64,000 bases of DNA from contig NZ_CP155552.1 in assembly GCF_036632915.2 (NCBI RefSeq), positions 1,798,001 through 1,862,000 of the forward strand, given 5' to 3'. Under the pieces are notes generated by a model. That model ran no database searches. It was not told the origin of the DNA and worked only from the letters and a program-made list of their open reading frames with translations. This DNA is from Faecalibacterium taiwanense (GTDB lineage Bacteria > Bacillota > Clostridia > Oscillospirales > Ruminococcaceae). The translations under genes and the position numbers were made by a program. The first letter of the stretch is position 1, and each line of letters starts with the position of its first letter. Shown here piece after piece: positions 44,695 through 52,029 of this stretch.

Positions 44695-45720
44695 TCATCT
44701 GCGGCCAATGCGGGGCGTTGCATCCAAAAAGCCGGTTTCCAGCTTGTCGTTCAGGCCAAGGCTCATGGCAGTGCCCAGTGCCACACAGTTGACGGGATCG
44801 GGCGAAACCGTCACCTCCACCTTCAGCTCTTCGCTCAGGTATTCGGTAAGGCCGTGCAGCTGTGCACCGCCGCCGGTCAGCATGACACCATTGCGGAAGA
44901 TATCGCCTGCCAGTTCCGGAGGGGTCTTTTCCAGCACCTGATGGGCTGCGGTGCCGATCTGCTCGCTGAGCATCATGACCGGGTCGTACAGGTCGTCAGT
45001 GGAAACATTCACACGCACCGGCAGGCCGGTGAGCAGGCTGCGGCCCTTGATCTCCATGGTCTCGTGGAAATCAGTCTTCTGGGGGCAGCAGGCCACGTTC
45101 TTTTTCAGCTCTTCGGCGGTGCGCTGGCCAATGGCAACGCTGTACTTGTTGCGCACGAACTTGAGGATCTCTTCGTCGTAGTGGTTGCCGGCCACGCGCA
45201 CGCTGGTGGCCTTGACCTTGCCGCCCAGAGAAAGCACTGCAATATCGGTGGTGCCGCCGCCGATATCAATGATCATGCGGCCCTCCGGCTGGGTGATGTC
45301 GATGCCGGAGCCAAGGGCAGCGGCAATGGGTTCGTCGATCAGGTACACCTGACGGGCACCGGCGGCCACCACAGCCTCCACCACGGCATCGCTTTCAATG
45401 CCGGTAATGGCGGCGGGCACACAGACGGCCACACGGGGCTTGACCATGTGGGAGCTGTACACCTGCTTGACAAAACGGCAGATCAGCTCACGGGTCATGG
45501 TATGGTCACTGATCACACCGTCCTTCAGCGGGAAGATGGCAGAAATATAGTTCGGGGTGCGGCCCACCATAGCAAGGGCCTTATCGCCTGCTTCCAGCAC
45601 GGTCTTCTTGCGGGTATCCATTGCCACAACGCTGGGCTGGTTGAGCACAACGCCCTTGCCCTCCTGCGCAATGATAATGGTAGTGGTACCAAGATCGATA
45701 CCGATATCGTTCTGTGCCAT
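44695..45720 (-). CDS. mreB: MreB-type actin-like rod-shape protein
   Basis: The protein has 341 residues from the ATG at 45720. Actin-family motifs: phosphate-1 DIGIDLGTTTIIIAQ, the connect and phosphate-2 motifs in GRMIIDIGGGTTDIAVLSLGG, VYLIDEPIAAALGSG and the adenosine motif VMLTGGGAQLHGL. MreB forms membrane-bound filaments that guide cell-wall synthesis. It stands alone here, without mreC and mreD, so it may be a second copy (an Mbl or MreBH-like paralogue). The upstream gap of about 400 bases holds two structured elements. Confidence 0.92.
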   Translation of the reverse strand: MAQNDIGIDLGTTTIIIAQEGKGVVLNQPSVVAMDTRKKTVLEAGDKALAMVGRTPNYISAIFPLKDGVISDHTMTRELICRFVKQVYSSHMVKPRVAVCVPAAITGIESDAVVEAVVAAGARQVYLIDEPIAAALGSGIDITQPEGRMIIDIGGGTTDIAVLSLGGKVKATSVRVAGNHYDEEILKFVRNKYSVAIGQRTAEELKKNVACCPQKTDFHETMEIKGRSLLTGLPVRVNVSTDDLYDPVMMLSEQIGTAAHQVLEKTPPELAGDIFRNGVMLTGGGAQLHGLTEYLSEELKVEVTVSPDPVNCVALGTAMSLGLNDKLETGFLDATPRIGRR

Positions 45721-45852
45721 AAGTTCTCTTTTTCCTTTCTTTGGTTCCTCTATCGAAACAACGGCCTGTTGATGCAGGCCGGAAATCATACCAGTCTACA
45801 GTATAGCATAGTTGCCGTAAAAAGTATACCGGTTTTGACGCAATGCAGCATT

Positions 45853-45997
45853 GGCACCGTTCACTCCGTCCCGCCTGCGCTCGCCAGACCACCAGCGTGA
45901 GAAGTCCTCGCACTTCCCGTCGGGCTTTTCTGTCGATTTTAGTCGCAGCCTACACTTTAGACATGGCTTCGCGCATCTTGCCGGAGCGAACGGTGCC
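45853..45997. repeat. Segment closed by a 10-bp inverted repeat with nested stems
   Basis: GGCACCGTTC (45853-45862) and GAACGGTGCC (45988-45997) are perfect inverted repeats 125 bases apart. Inside, CCG/CGG and TGCGC/GCGCA pair in register, and GAAGT/ACTTC forms a hairpin near the middle. This could be a structured RNA or a small palindromic element. Strand is unknown. Confidence 0.45.
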
Positions 45998-46012
45998 GAT
46001 GCCATCAGGACG

Positions 46013-46113
46013 GCAGATAGTTTCTCCAGCGAATGACCGGGAAGTGGGGCCCCGATACGAAGTATTGGGGCGGAACCGTGGGTTCCGGGCTGTTCGCGGA
46101 GAAAGCTATCTGC
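46013..46113. repeat. Structured dispersed repeat, copy A
   Basis: The core 46021-46105 (85 bases) is nearly identical to copy B at 48685-48769. Outer stem: GCAGATAG-TTTCTCC-GCGAA pairs with TTCGC-GGAGAAA-G-CTATCTGC, about 20 bp with one bulged A. Inner hairpins: GCCCC-GATAC/GTATT-GGGGC and CGGAACC-GTG-GGTTCCG. Differences between the copies in the stems are largely compensatory. It lies 9 bases after the recD2 stop codon. Confidence 0.8.
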
Positions 46114-46122
46114 TGGCCTGCC

Positions 46123-48345
46123 CTATTCTGCTTCCGTCTGTTCCGGCGGCAGCTCTGCCTGCAAAAGATAGGCAAGGCCGCTGTAGCGCAGGTTCTGGCG
46201 GATGTTGCCCATCATGCGGTTCACAACGTCCCTGCGGCCCGCCACGATGCACAGCTTCCGTGCACGGGTAACGCCGGTGTAGAACAGGTTGCGGTAGCAC
46301 AGCCGCGGCGGCACCTGCGCCACCGGCAGGATCACCGCCGGGAACTCGCTGCCCTGACTTTTGTGTACCGTGATGGCATAGGCGATCTCCAGCTCGCCCA
46401 GGTTCTCTGCCGGGTAGACCAGCCGCTTGTCATCCATGCGCACCACCATGGAGCGATCCCGCGTGTTGATGCTCTCCACAATGCCGATGTCGCCATTGTA
46501 GGCACCCACGCCCTGCTCCCCGCCAATGCGGTTCCAGATGATCTCGTAATTATTGCGCACCTGCATCACCTTATCGCCCACGCGGAACACCCGGGCGGCG
46601 CTTTGCAGCTGGGGCTTGCCCGTCTGTTCCGGATTCAGCAGGTTCTGCAGTTCCACATTCAGTGCCTGTGTGCCGGTAGGGCCAAGCTTGGTGGGGCACA
46701 GCACCTGAATGTCCCGGATCGGATCGAAGCCGTAGCTGCGCGGCAGGCGGGTGGTGACCAGATCACACACCAACCGCTGGGCCGCATCGCCGTCCGATTC
46801 CAAAAAGAAGAAGTCGTCGGTCTTACCGCCCTTCTGCAGCGGTTCACCTGAGATGATGTGGTGGGCGTTCTCCACGATCAGGCTGCGCTTTGCCTGCCGG
46901 AAGATCTCGTTCAGGCACACGGTGGGCACCAGCCCGGAGCGGATGATCTCGCCCAGAATATTGCCGGGGCCGACGCTGGGCAGCTGGTCGGCATCACCTA
47001 CCATGATAATGCGGCAGCTGTAGCGCAGCGCTGCGATCAGGGCCTGAAACAGCTTCACATCCACCATGCTCATTTCGTCCAGAATGACCACATCGCACTT
47101 GAGCAGGTTCTTGTCGTTGTGGATAAAGCTGACCACGCCGCCGGTGTAGTCCACCTCCAAAAGACGGTGGATGGTGCTGGCCTTGCGGCCGGTCAGCTCA
47201 CTCAGCCGTTTAGCCGCGCGGCCGGTGGGCGCACACAGGGCCACCCGTTCCGCCTGATCTTCCAGCAGCTGCAGAATGGCGTTGACGGTGGTGGTCTTGC
47301 CGGTGCCGGGGCCGCCGGTGAGCACAAGGCAGTTCTCGGTCATGGCTTTGCGGATGGCTTCCTTCTGCAGGGGCGCATAGGCAAAGCCCTGCGTCAGTTC
47401 CAGAATTTGAATGTTTTTATCCAGCCCGTGGGCGGTATTCTTGCCCCGTTTTGTCAGCATGGCAAGCCGGGCAGCAATGTCCTCCTCGGCTTCCAGCAGG
47501 TCGGGCAGATAAATATACGGTGTGCCGTCAAACAGCTTCACCCGCAGTTCTTCGGTGCGGATGCACTCGTCCAGCGCAGCAGCCAGCTTTTCCGGCGGCT
47601 GATGGATAAAATTGGATGCCGTTTCCAGCAGCTGGGTGCGCGGCAGGCAGGTGTGGCCGTTGCCCGCGTTGTGGCGCAGGGTGCGCAGCAGGGCCGCTTC
47701 CAGCCGCTGGGCGCAGTCGCCTTCCATGTGGTAATACTGGGCAATGCTGTCCGCGTGGCGGAAATCCAGCTGCAGCGGTTCGCCGCAGAGCAGATAGGGA
47801 TTTGCCGCAATGGCCTGCATGGCCCCTGGGCCGAAGGTGCGGAACACCTCCATCGCGCGGCGCGGGCTGATCTCGAACTGCGCCAGATAGGCGATCAGCT
47901 CCCGCATCCCAAACATCCGCTTGAACTCCTGCTGGATGCGGTCGGCCTTGTCCGCCGAGATGCCGGGCACCTGCGTGAGCCGGGCCGGGTCGTTGGCGAT
48001 CACCTCAAGCGCCTGGGCACCGAACAGGTCGATGATCTTATCCGCCGTCTTGGCCCCGATGTACGGCAGTGACCGGCTGGCAAGGAAGGCGTACACCGCT
48101 TCCAGATCCTTGGGCATGTCGGTCTCGCACTCCTGTGCGTGGAACTGGCGGCCATAGGTGGCGTGGTTCTCGTAGCGGCCGCGGCAGACCACGCTTTCGC
48201 CCGCGTGCAGTTCACCCACAATGCCGCACACCACTGTGACCACACCGCCGCCGGACACCTCGAACACCATATAGCCGTTGTCGGTGTTCTCGTAGATGAT
48301 GTCCTCCACGGTGCCCTCGATCTGTTCCAGCTGCTGCTCTGCCAT
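46123..48345 (-). CDS. recD2: RecD2-type ATP-dependent DNA helicase
   Basis: The protein has 740 residues from the ATG at 48345, with AGGAGG in front. The N-terminal part has an OB-like strand region and helix-hairpin-helix repeats (PYIGAKTADKIIDLFG, VPGISADKADRIQQEF). The helicase core is superfamily 1B: Walker A VLTGGPGTGKTTTVNAIL, LCAPTGRAAKRLSELTG, ILDEMSMVDVKLFQALI, IMVGDADQLPSVGPGNIL, and late TVHKSQGSEFPAVILPV with FYTGVTRARKLCIV. RecD2 is found without RecBC and acts 5' to 3' in repair and replication-fork restart. Both flanks of the gene carry copies of the structured repeat. Confidence 0.94.
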   Translation of the reverse strand: MAEQQLEQIEGTVEDIIYENTDNGYMVFEVSGGGVVTVVCGIVGELHAGESVVCRGRYENHATYGRQFHAQECETDMPKDLEAVYAFLASRSLPYIGAKTADKIIDLFGAQALEVIANDPARLTQVPGISADKADRIQQEFKRMFGMRELIAYLAQFEISPRRAMEVFRTFGPGAMQAIAANPYLLCGEPLQLDFRHADSIAQYYHMEGDCAQRLEAALLRTLRHNAGNGHTCLPRTQLLETASNFIHQPPEKLAAALDECIRTEELRVKLFDGTPYIYLPDLLEAEEDIAARLAMLTKRGKNTAHGLDKNIQILELTQGFAYAPLQKEAIRKAMTENCLVLTGGPGTGKTTTVNAILQLLEDQAERVALCAPTGRAAKRLSELTGRKASTIHRLLEVDYTGGVVSFIHNDKNLLKCDVVILDEMSMVDVKLFQALIAALRYSCRIIMVGDADQLPSVGPGNILGEIIRSGLVPTVCLNEIFRQAKRSLIVENAHHIISGEPLQKGGKTDDFFFLESDGDAAQRLVCDLVTTRLPRSYGFDPIRDIQVLCPTKLGPTGTQALNVELQNLLNPEQTGKPQLQSAARVFRVGDKVMQVRNNYEIIWNRIGGEQGVGAYNGDIGIVESINTRDRSMVVRMDDKRLVYPAENLGELEIAYAITVHKSQGSEFPAVILPVAQVPPRLCYRNLFYTGVTRARKLCIVAGRRDVVNRMMGNIRQNLRYSGLAYLLQAELPPEQTEAE

Positions 48346-48452
48346 GCGCTCACCTCCTGCCAAATTACACAATCATAAGTAGTATAACGCTTTTGGCGGG
48401 ATTTGTAAATCATCCGGGCAGACTGCAGTGCAGCCCTACCGTGGAGAAATAT

Positions 48453-48617
48453 GTGCGCAAGTTTAAAATTATAAGCATACATACGTTCTATTTTGATTGT
48501 TTATCAGGTTGCGCAAGTTCCTCTTCGTGCGCAAGTTCAAACTTATGCAGCCTTTGGAACTTACGCAGCTTGATAAAGTTCGTTTTCAATCGATGGTTCG
48601 TTTAAAAGTTTAAACTT
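48453..48617. repeat. Cluster of TGCGCAAGTT(C) repeats
   Basis: GCGCAAGTT occurs at about 48455, 48511 and 48529, with an inverted GGAACTTACGCA near 48557 and a perfect AAGTTTAAACTT palindrome at 48606-48617. TGATAAAGTTC also occurs twice. The spacing is irregular, so it is not a CRISPR array. Confidence 0.5.
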
Positions 48618-48667
48618 GCTCAGATAACGCTCCTACAGTAGCACCTGATAAAGTTCCCTGAAACCAA

Positions 48668-48798
48668 GGGCTGTGGGCTGGGAGTTTCTCCAGCGAATGT
48701 CCGGGAAGTGGGGCCCCGTGCGTAAGCACAGGGGCGGAACCGTGGGTTCCGGGCTGTTCGCGGAGAAAGCTCCCAGCACGCGGCCTACTCTACAGCCC
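48668..48798. repeat. Structured dispersed repeat, copy B
   Basis: The core 48685-48769 matches copy A. Outer stem: GCTGGGAG (48677-48684) pairs with CTCCCAGC (48770-48777). A further GGGCTGT/ACAGCCC pair (48668-48674 with 48792-48798) extends it. The apical hairpin GCCCC-GTGC-GTAA-GCAC-A-GGGGC ends in a GNRA-type tetraloop. It lies 46 bases after the stop of the MATE gene. Confidence 0.8.
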
Positions 48799-48844
48799 GA
48801 ACAGCAAAAAAGCTCCCCTTTGCAGGAGAGCTTGCGAACATTCT

Positions 48845-50218
48845 TTAAGCGTTTGCGGTGCGGGCATCGTGTTCCTTCTCGACGTCCTTTTCCTTCTGCA
48901 GGCGTTTGCGCACCACAAAGTAGGCCGGAATGAGGAAGAAGCAGGCAAAGAACCATGCCACCGGGCTTGCGATGCAGGCCGCAAAGTAGCCCCACAGCGG
49001 CACGAACCAGAAGCCCACCATGGCGCGGGCGATCATCTCGGCCACACCGGCAAACATGGCAAGGCCGGAGAAGCCCAGACCCTGAATGGTGTAGCGGTAG
49101 ATAATGAGCACCGCCAGCGGGATGTAGAATACGCTGTTCCAGAAGATAAAGCTCTGGGCATTGGCCATGATGGCGGTCTCGCTGGCATCCAGGAACAGGC
49201 CGATGAGCAGCTTATCCGTCACGCGCAGGATGAGGAAGGACGCAATGCTGTATACGCAGCCGATGCCGAGGGCGGTGTACACACCCCGGTCCACACGGTC
49301 CAGGTCCTTTGCGCCCATATTCTGGCTGGCATAGGTGGTCATCGCTGTGCCGATACTCTCCAGCGGCACGCAGAGGAACTGCGCAGCCTTGCCGCCGGCG
49401 GTCTGCGCGGCCACGATGTCGCTGCCCAGACCGTTCACCGCACCCTGCAGCACCACGCTGCCAATGGCCGTAATGCTGCACTGCAGGCCCATGGGAATGC
49501 CCATGCTGCACAGCTTTGCGCAGTGGGTCAGGCTGAAACAGCCCTCTTCCCTGCTCCAGCGCAGCTCCGGGTAGTGGCGCAGGATGTACAAAAGACTGCC
49601 CAGACCCGCCACAGCCTGACTGACCACAGTGGCAAATGCCGCACCGAATGCCCCCATCTGGAACACGATGATGCACACCAGATCCAGCCCGATGTTCAAA
49701 AAGCTTGCCACCAGCAGGAAATACAGCGGGCGCTTGCTGTCGCCCAGTGCACGCATCAGGGCGCTGGTCACATTATAAAGCAGAGTGAAGGGGATGCCTG
49801 CAAAAATGGTGCGGATGTAGATATCCGCAAGGTCGATGATGTTTTCCGGGGTGTTCGTCCACACCAGCACCGAGCGGGTCAGCGCCACAGTGACAATGGT
49901 CAGCACCACCGCAAAGAAGATGGACAGCCACACGGTATTGGCGGTGTAGCGGCGCATCTCCTTGTAGTCCTTTGCGCCGAAAGTCCACGAGATGGGGATG
50001 GAAAAGCCGCAGGCGATGCCGTTCACAAAGCCCAGCACCAGATAGTTCAAACCGCCCACGCTGCCCACAGCGGCCAGCGCTTCCACGCCCACAAAGCGGC
50101 CCACGATGATGGTATCGGCCAGATTGTAGAACTGCTGGAACAGGCTGCCCAGCATCAGCGGCACCGCAAACGCAAGGATCAGCTTGAGCGGACTGCCTTG
50201 GGTCATATCCTTTGTCAT
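48845..50218 (-). CDS. MATE-family multidrug/sodium antiporter
   Basis: The protein has 457 residues with twelve predicted membrane segments. The MATE pattern is clear: SPLKLILAFAVPLMLGSLFQQFYNLADTIIVGRFVG at the start, FVNGIACGFSIPISWTFGAKD, and GSIGTAMTTYASQNMGAKD-like text in the second half. These transporters export cationic drugs and other toxic compounds in exchange for Na+ or H+. The start at 50218 has AGGAGG 11 bases ahead. The leader contains a 34-codon frame ending in an ATGA overlap with this gene, a GC hairpin with TTTTT, and a good promoter. The substrate is unknown. Confidence 0.92.
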   Translation of the reverse strand: MTKDMTQGSPLKLILAFAVPLMLGSLFQQFYNLADTIIVGRFVGVEALAAVGSVGGLNYLVLGFVNGIACGFSIPISWTFGAKDYKEMRRYTANTVWLSIFFAVVLTIVTVALTRSVLVWTNTPENIIDLADIYIRTIFAGIPFTLLYNVTSALMRALGDSKRPLYFLLVASFLNIGLDLVCIIVFQMGAFGAAFATVVSQAVAGLGSLLYILRHYPELRWSREEGCFSLTHCAKLCSMGIPMGLQCSITAIGSVVLQGAVNGLGSDIVAAQTAGGKAAQFLCVPLESIGTAMTTYASQNMGAKDLDRVDRGVYTALGIGCVYSIASFLILRVTDKLLIGLFLDASETAIMANAQSFIFWNSVFYIPLAVLIIYRYTIQGLGFSGLAMFAGVAEMIARAMVGFWFVPLWGYFAACIASPVAWFFACFFLIPAYFVVRKRLQKEKDVEKEHDARTANA

Positions 50219-50319
50219 AGTATAAAATCCTCCTGCCACACTGGGAACCGGCTTGATGTCGTGATTTTTGCCGTGAAAAACGCCCTGCCGGAAAGGGGCA
50301 GGACGTCGTGTACATTCAT
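50215..50319 (-). promoter_or_regulatory. MATE leader: short reading frame and hairpin
   Basis: From the first ATG after the promoter, a 34-codon frame (MNVHDVLPLSGRAFF...) ends in TGA at 50217-50215, overlapping the MATE ATG as ATGA. Within it CCTGCC/GGCAGG (50302-50284) forms a hairpin followed by GCG and TTTTT. This is a possible attenuator; the evidence is positional only. Confidence 0.35.
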
Positions 50320-50326
50320 GAATGAT

Positions 50327-50355
50327 ATTATAGTGGAGTGACGCAGGATTTACAA
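50327..50355 (-). promoter_or_regulatory. Promoter of the MATE gene
   Basis: On the minus strand TTGTAA (50355-50350) and TATAAT (50332-50327) have a 17-base spacer. Confidence 0.7.
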
Positions 50356-50410
50356 GATTTGCATTGCATCAACATTTACGAATTTTTGCCGCAAGAATTG
50401 GTGATTTTGC

Positions 50411-51193
50411 TTATTCCGAGTAATGCGCAAGGAACTGTTTGGTGCGCTCCTCCTGTGGGTGCTCAATGAGCTGCTTGGCAGGGCCTTCCTCCACCACCAC
50501 GCCGCCATCCATGAACATGATGCGGTCGGCCACGTCACGGGCAAAGTGCATCTCGTGGGTGACGATGATCATGGTGGTCTTGCGGTCGGCAAGGTCGCGC
50601 AGGACGCGCAGCACCTCGCCGGTCAGCTCCGGGTCGAGGGCCGAGGTCGGCTCGTCGAAGCAGAGAATGTCCGGGTGCAGAGCCAGTGCGCGGGCAATGG
50701 CCACGCGCTGCTGCTGACCGCCGGAAAGCTGGTGCGGGTAGTGGCCTGCCCGGGCAGAAAGGCCCATCTGGGCCAGAAGTTCCTGTGCCTGCTGTTCCAG
50801 CTCGGCATGGATGGCCTTTTTGTTGGCCTTGTAGTCCGGGCGCTCCTTCGCCAGCAGTTCACCCGCCAGCATTACGTTCTGCAGGGCGGTGTACTGCGGG
50901 AAGAGGTTGAAGTTCTGGAATACCAGACCAAAGTGAAGCCGCTTTTTGCGGATCTCGCTCTCGCGCTGGGTGGCGGGGTCGGCAGCGTCCCACATGGTCT
51001 CGCCGTTCACCTTGATGATGCCGGTGTCCGGCCGTTCCAGAAAGTTCAGGCAGCGCAGCAGGGTGGTCTTACCGGAGCCGGACGAGCCGATGATCGCCAG
51101 CGCTTCGCCCTGTTCCAGCGTGAGTGAGATATCCTTGAGTACTTTGGTATCGCCAAAGTTTTTGCCAATGCCGGAGGCTTCAAGCAGTGCCAT
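50411..51193 (-). CDS. Polar amino-acid ABC transporter, ATP-binding protein
   Basis: The protein has 260 residues. Walker A IIGSSGSGKTTLLRCLNFLE, Q-loop GLVFQNFNLFPQYTALQNV, signature LSGGQQQRVAIARAL, Walker B ILCFDEPTSALDPEL and the switch His in IIVTHEMHFARDVADRI are all intact. It belongs to the GlnQ/HisP group that powers uptake of polar amino acids. It is the last gene of a binding protein, permease, ATPase unit read on the minus strand and starts 21 bases after the permease gene. The preferred amino acid cannot be told from the ATPase. Confidence 0.95.
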   Translation of the reverse strand: MALLEASGIGKNFGDTKVLKDISLTLEQGEALAIIGSSGSGKTTLLRCLNFLERPDTGIIKVNGETMWDAADPATQRESEIRKKRLHFGLVFQNFNLFPQYTALQNVMLAGELLAKERPDYKANKKAIHAELEQQAQELLAQMGLSARAGHYPHQLSGGQQQRVAIARALALHPDILCFDEPTSALDPELTGEVLRVLRDLADRKTTMIIVTHEMHFARDVADRIMFMDGGVVVEEGPAKQLIEHPQEERTKQFLAHYSE

Positions 51194-51214
51194 GATCCAA
51201 TTTCCTCCCTTTCA

Positions 51215-51865
51215 TCAGCGGAAATAATCCAGTTTCTTTTCGGCCCAGCCAAACAGCAGGGTGAGTGCGCCCACGAACACCAGGAAGAAGATGGCAGTGG
51301 AGAACAGCGGCCAGATCAAGCCCTTTGCACTGTACTCCTTGGCCATCATGATGATTTCCTTGTTGGCAATGGTGTTTGCCAGCGAGGTATCCTTGACGAG
51401 GGTGATCACCTCATTGCCCATGGGGGCCAGAATGCGCTTGACCACCTGCAGCAGCGTCACCTTGAAGAAGATCTGGGTCTTGGTCATGCCCAGCACCTGA
51501 CCGGCCTCGGTCTGGCCCTTGGGAACGGCTTCGATGCCGCCGCGGTAGATCTCGGAGAAGTAGCAGGCGTAATTGATGGCAAAAGCCACCACCGCCGCCA
51601 CCATGCGTCCGCCGGAGCCGGAGGGCCACGGGTTATTCATGCCCAGCAGGCCGGGGCCAAGGTAGATCACGATGATCTGCAGCATCAGCGGCGTGCCGCG
51701 GATGACCCATACAAAGGTCTTTACCGCGCCGGAAAGCGGCTTGCACCGGCTCATGGAGCCGAAAGCCACCACCAGACCCAGCGGCAGCGCAAACAGCAGG
51801 GTCAGAGCGAACAGCTCACAGTTGAGCAGAAACGCGCCGGAAAGGCGACTCAGAATCACAGACAC
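51215..51865 (-). CDS. Polar amino-acid ABC transporter, permease
   Basis: The protein has 216 residues with five or so membrane segments. The N-terminus is the HisM/GlnP type (GAFLLNCELFALTLLFALPLGLVV). FVWVIRGTPLMLQIIVIYLG and the EAA loop EAVPKGQTEAGQVLGMTKTQIFFKV, which docks on the ATPase, are well conserved, as is EVITLVKDTSLANTIA. It forms a homodimer in the membrane. A palindromic repeat of about 100 bases separates it from the binding-protein gene upstream, which may lower its expression compared with the binding protein. Confidence 0.93.
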   Translation of the reverse strand: MSVILSRLSGAFLLNCELFALTLLFALPLGLVVAFGSMSRCKPLSGAVKTFVWVIRGTPLMLQIIVIYLGPGLLGMNNPWPSGSGGRMVAAVVAFAINYACYFSEIYRGGIEAVPKGQTEAGQVLGMTKTQIFFKVTLLQVVKRILAPMGNEVITLVKDTSLANTIANKEIIMMAKEYSAKGLIWPLFSTAIFFLVFVGALTLLFGWAEKKLDYFR

Positions 51866-51903
51866 AAGAACACACCCATCAATCCGTTTTTTGAACTCCT
51901 CCC

Positions 51904-52001
51904 GTCACCTTCGGTGACAGCTCCCTCAATGAGGGAGCCTCACGCATATCGGCAACAAAAAGCCTCCCTCACCGAGGGAGGTGGCATCGCGCAGCGATGC
52001 C
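51904..52001. repeat. Palindromic repeat inside the ABC transporter operon
   Basis: In order: GTCACC/GGTGAC, CTCCCTC/GAGGGAG, CCTCCCTC/GAGGGAGG and GGCATCGC/GCGATGCC. The same words make up the repeat at 18754-18953. It lies between binding protein and permease genes, where hairpins could stabilise the upstream message or cause partial termination. Confidence 0.75.
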
Positions 52002-52029
52002 GGAAGGAGTAATTACATTCTTATAGAAC

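Larger units (their letters stand above)
45721..46122. other. Intergenic region upstream of mreB with two structured elements
   Basis: The gap between mreB and recD2 has no credible gene. It holds the inverted-repeat segment 45853-45997 and copy A of the structured repeat (46013-46113). Short frames that cross it are interrupted and lack ribosome sites. Confidence 0.55.
48346..48844. other. Intergenic region between recD2 and the MATE gene
   Basis: This 500-base gap has no credible gene. It holds a cluster of short TGCGCAAGTT repeats (48453-48617) and copy B of the structured repeat. Confidence 0.6.

Noticed and set aside
45796..46005. Short minus-strand protein of 69 residues upstream of mreB
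   Set aside because: It overlaps the inverted-repeat segment, has no ribosome site and changes frame between neighbouring candidates; more likely non-coding.
48453..48617. CRISPR-like array
   Set aside because: Repeats are about 10 bases, irregularly spaced, partly inverted, and no cas genes are present.
48633..48995. Short frames across copy B of the structured repeat
   Set aside because: The shared peptide GGTVGSGLFAEKA arises only because the repeat DNA is the same in both copies; the stem changes preserve pairing, not protein.
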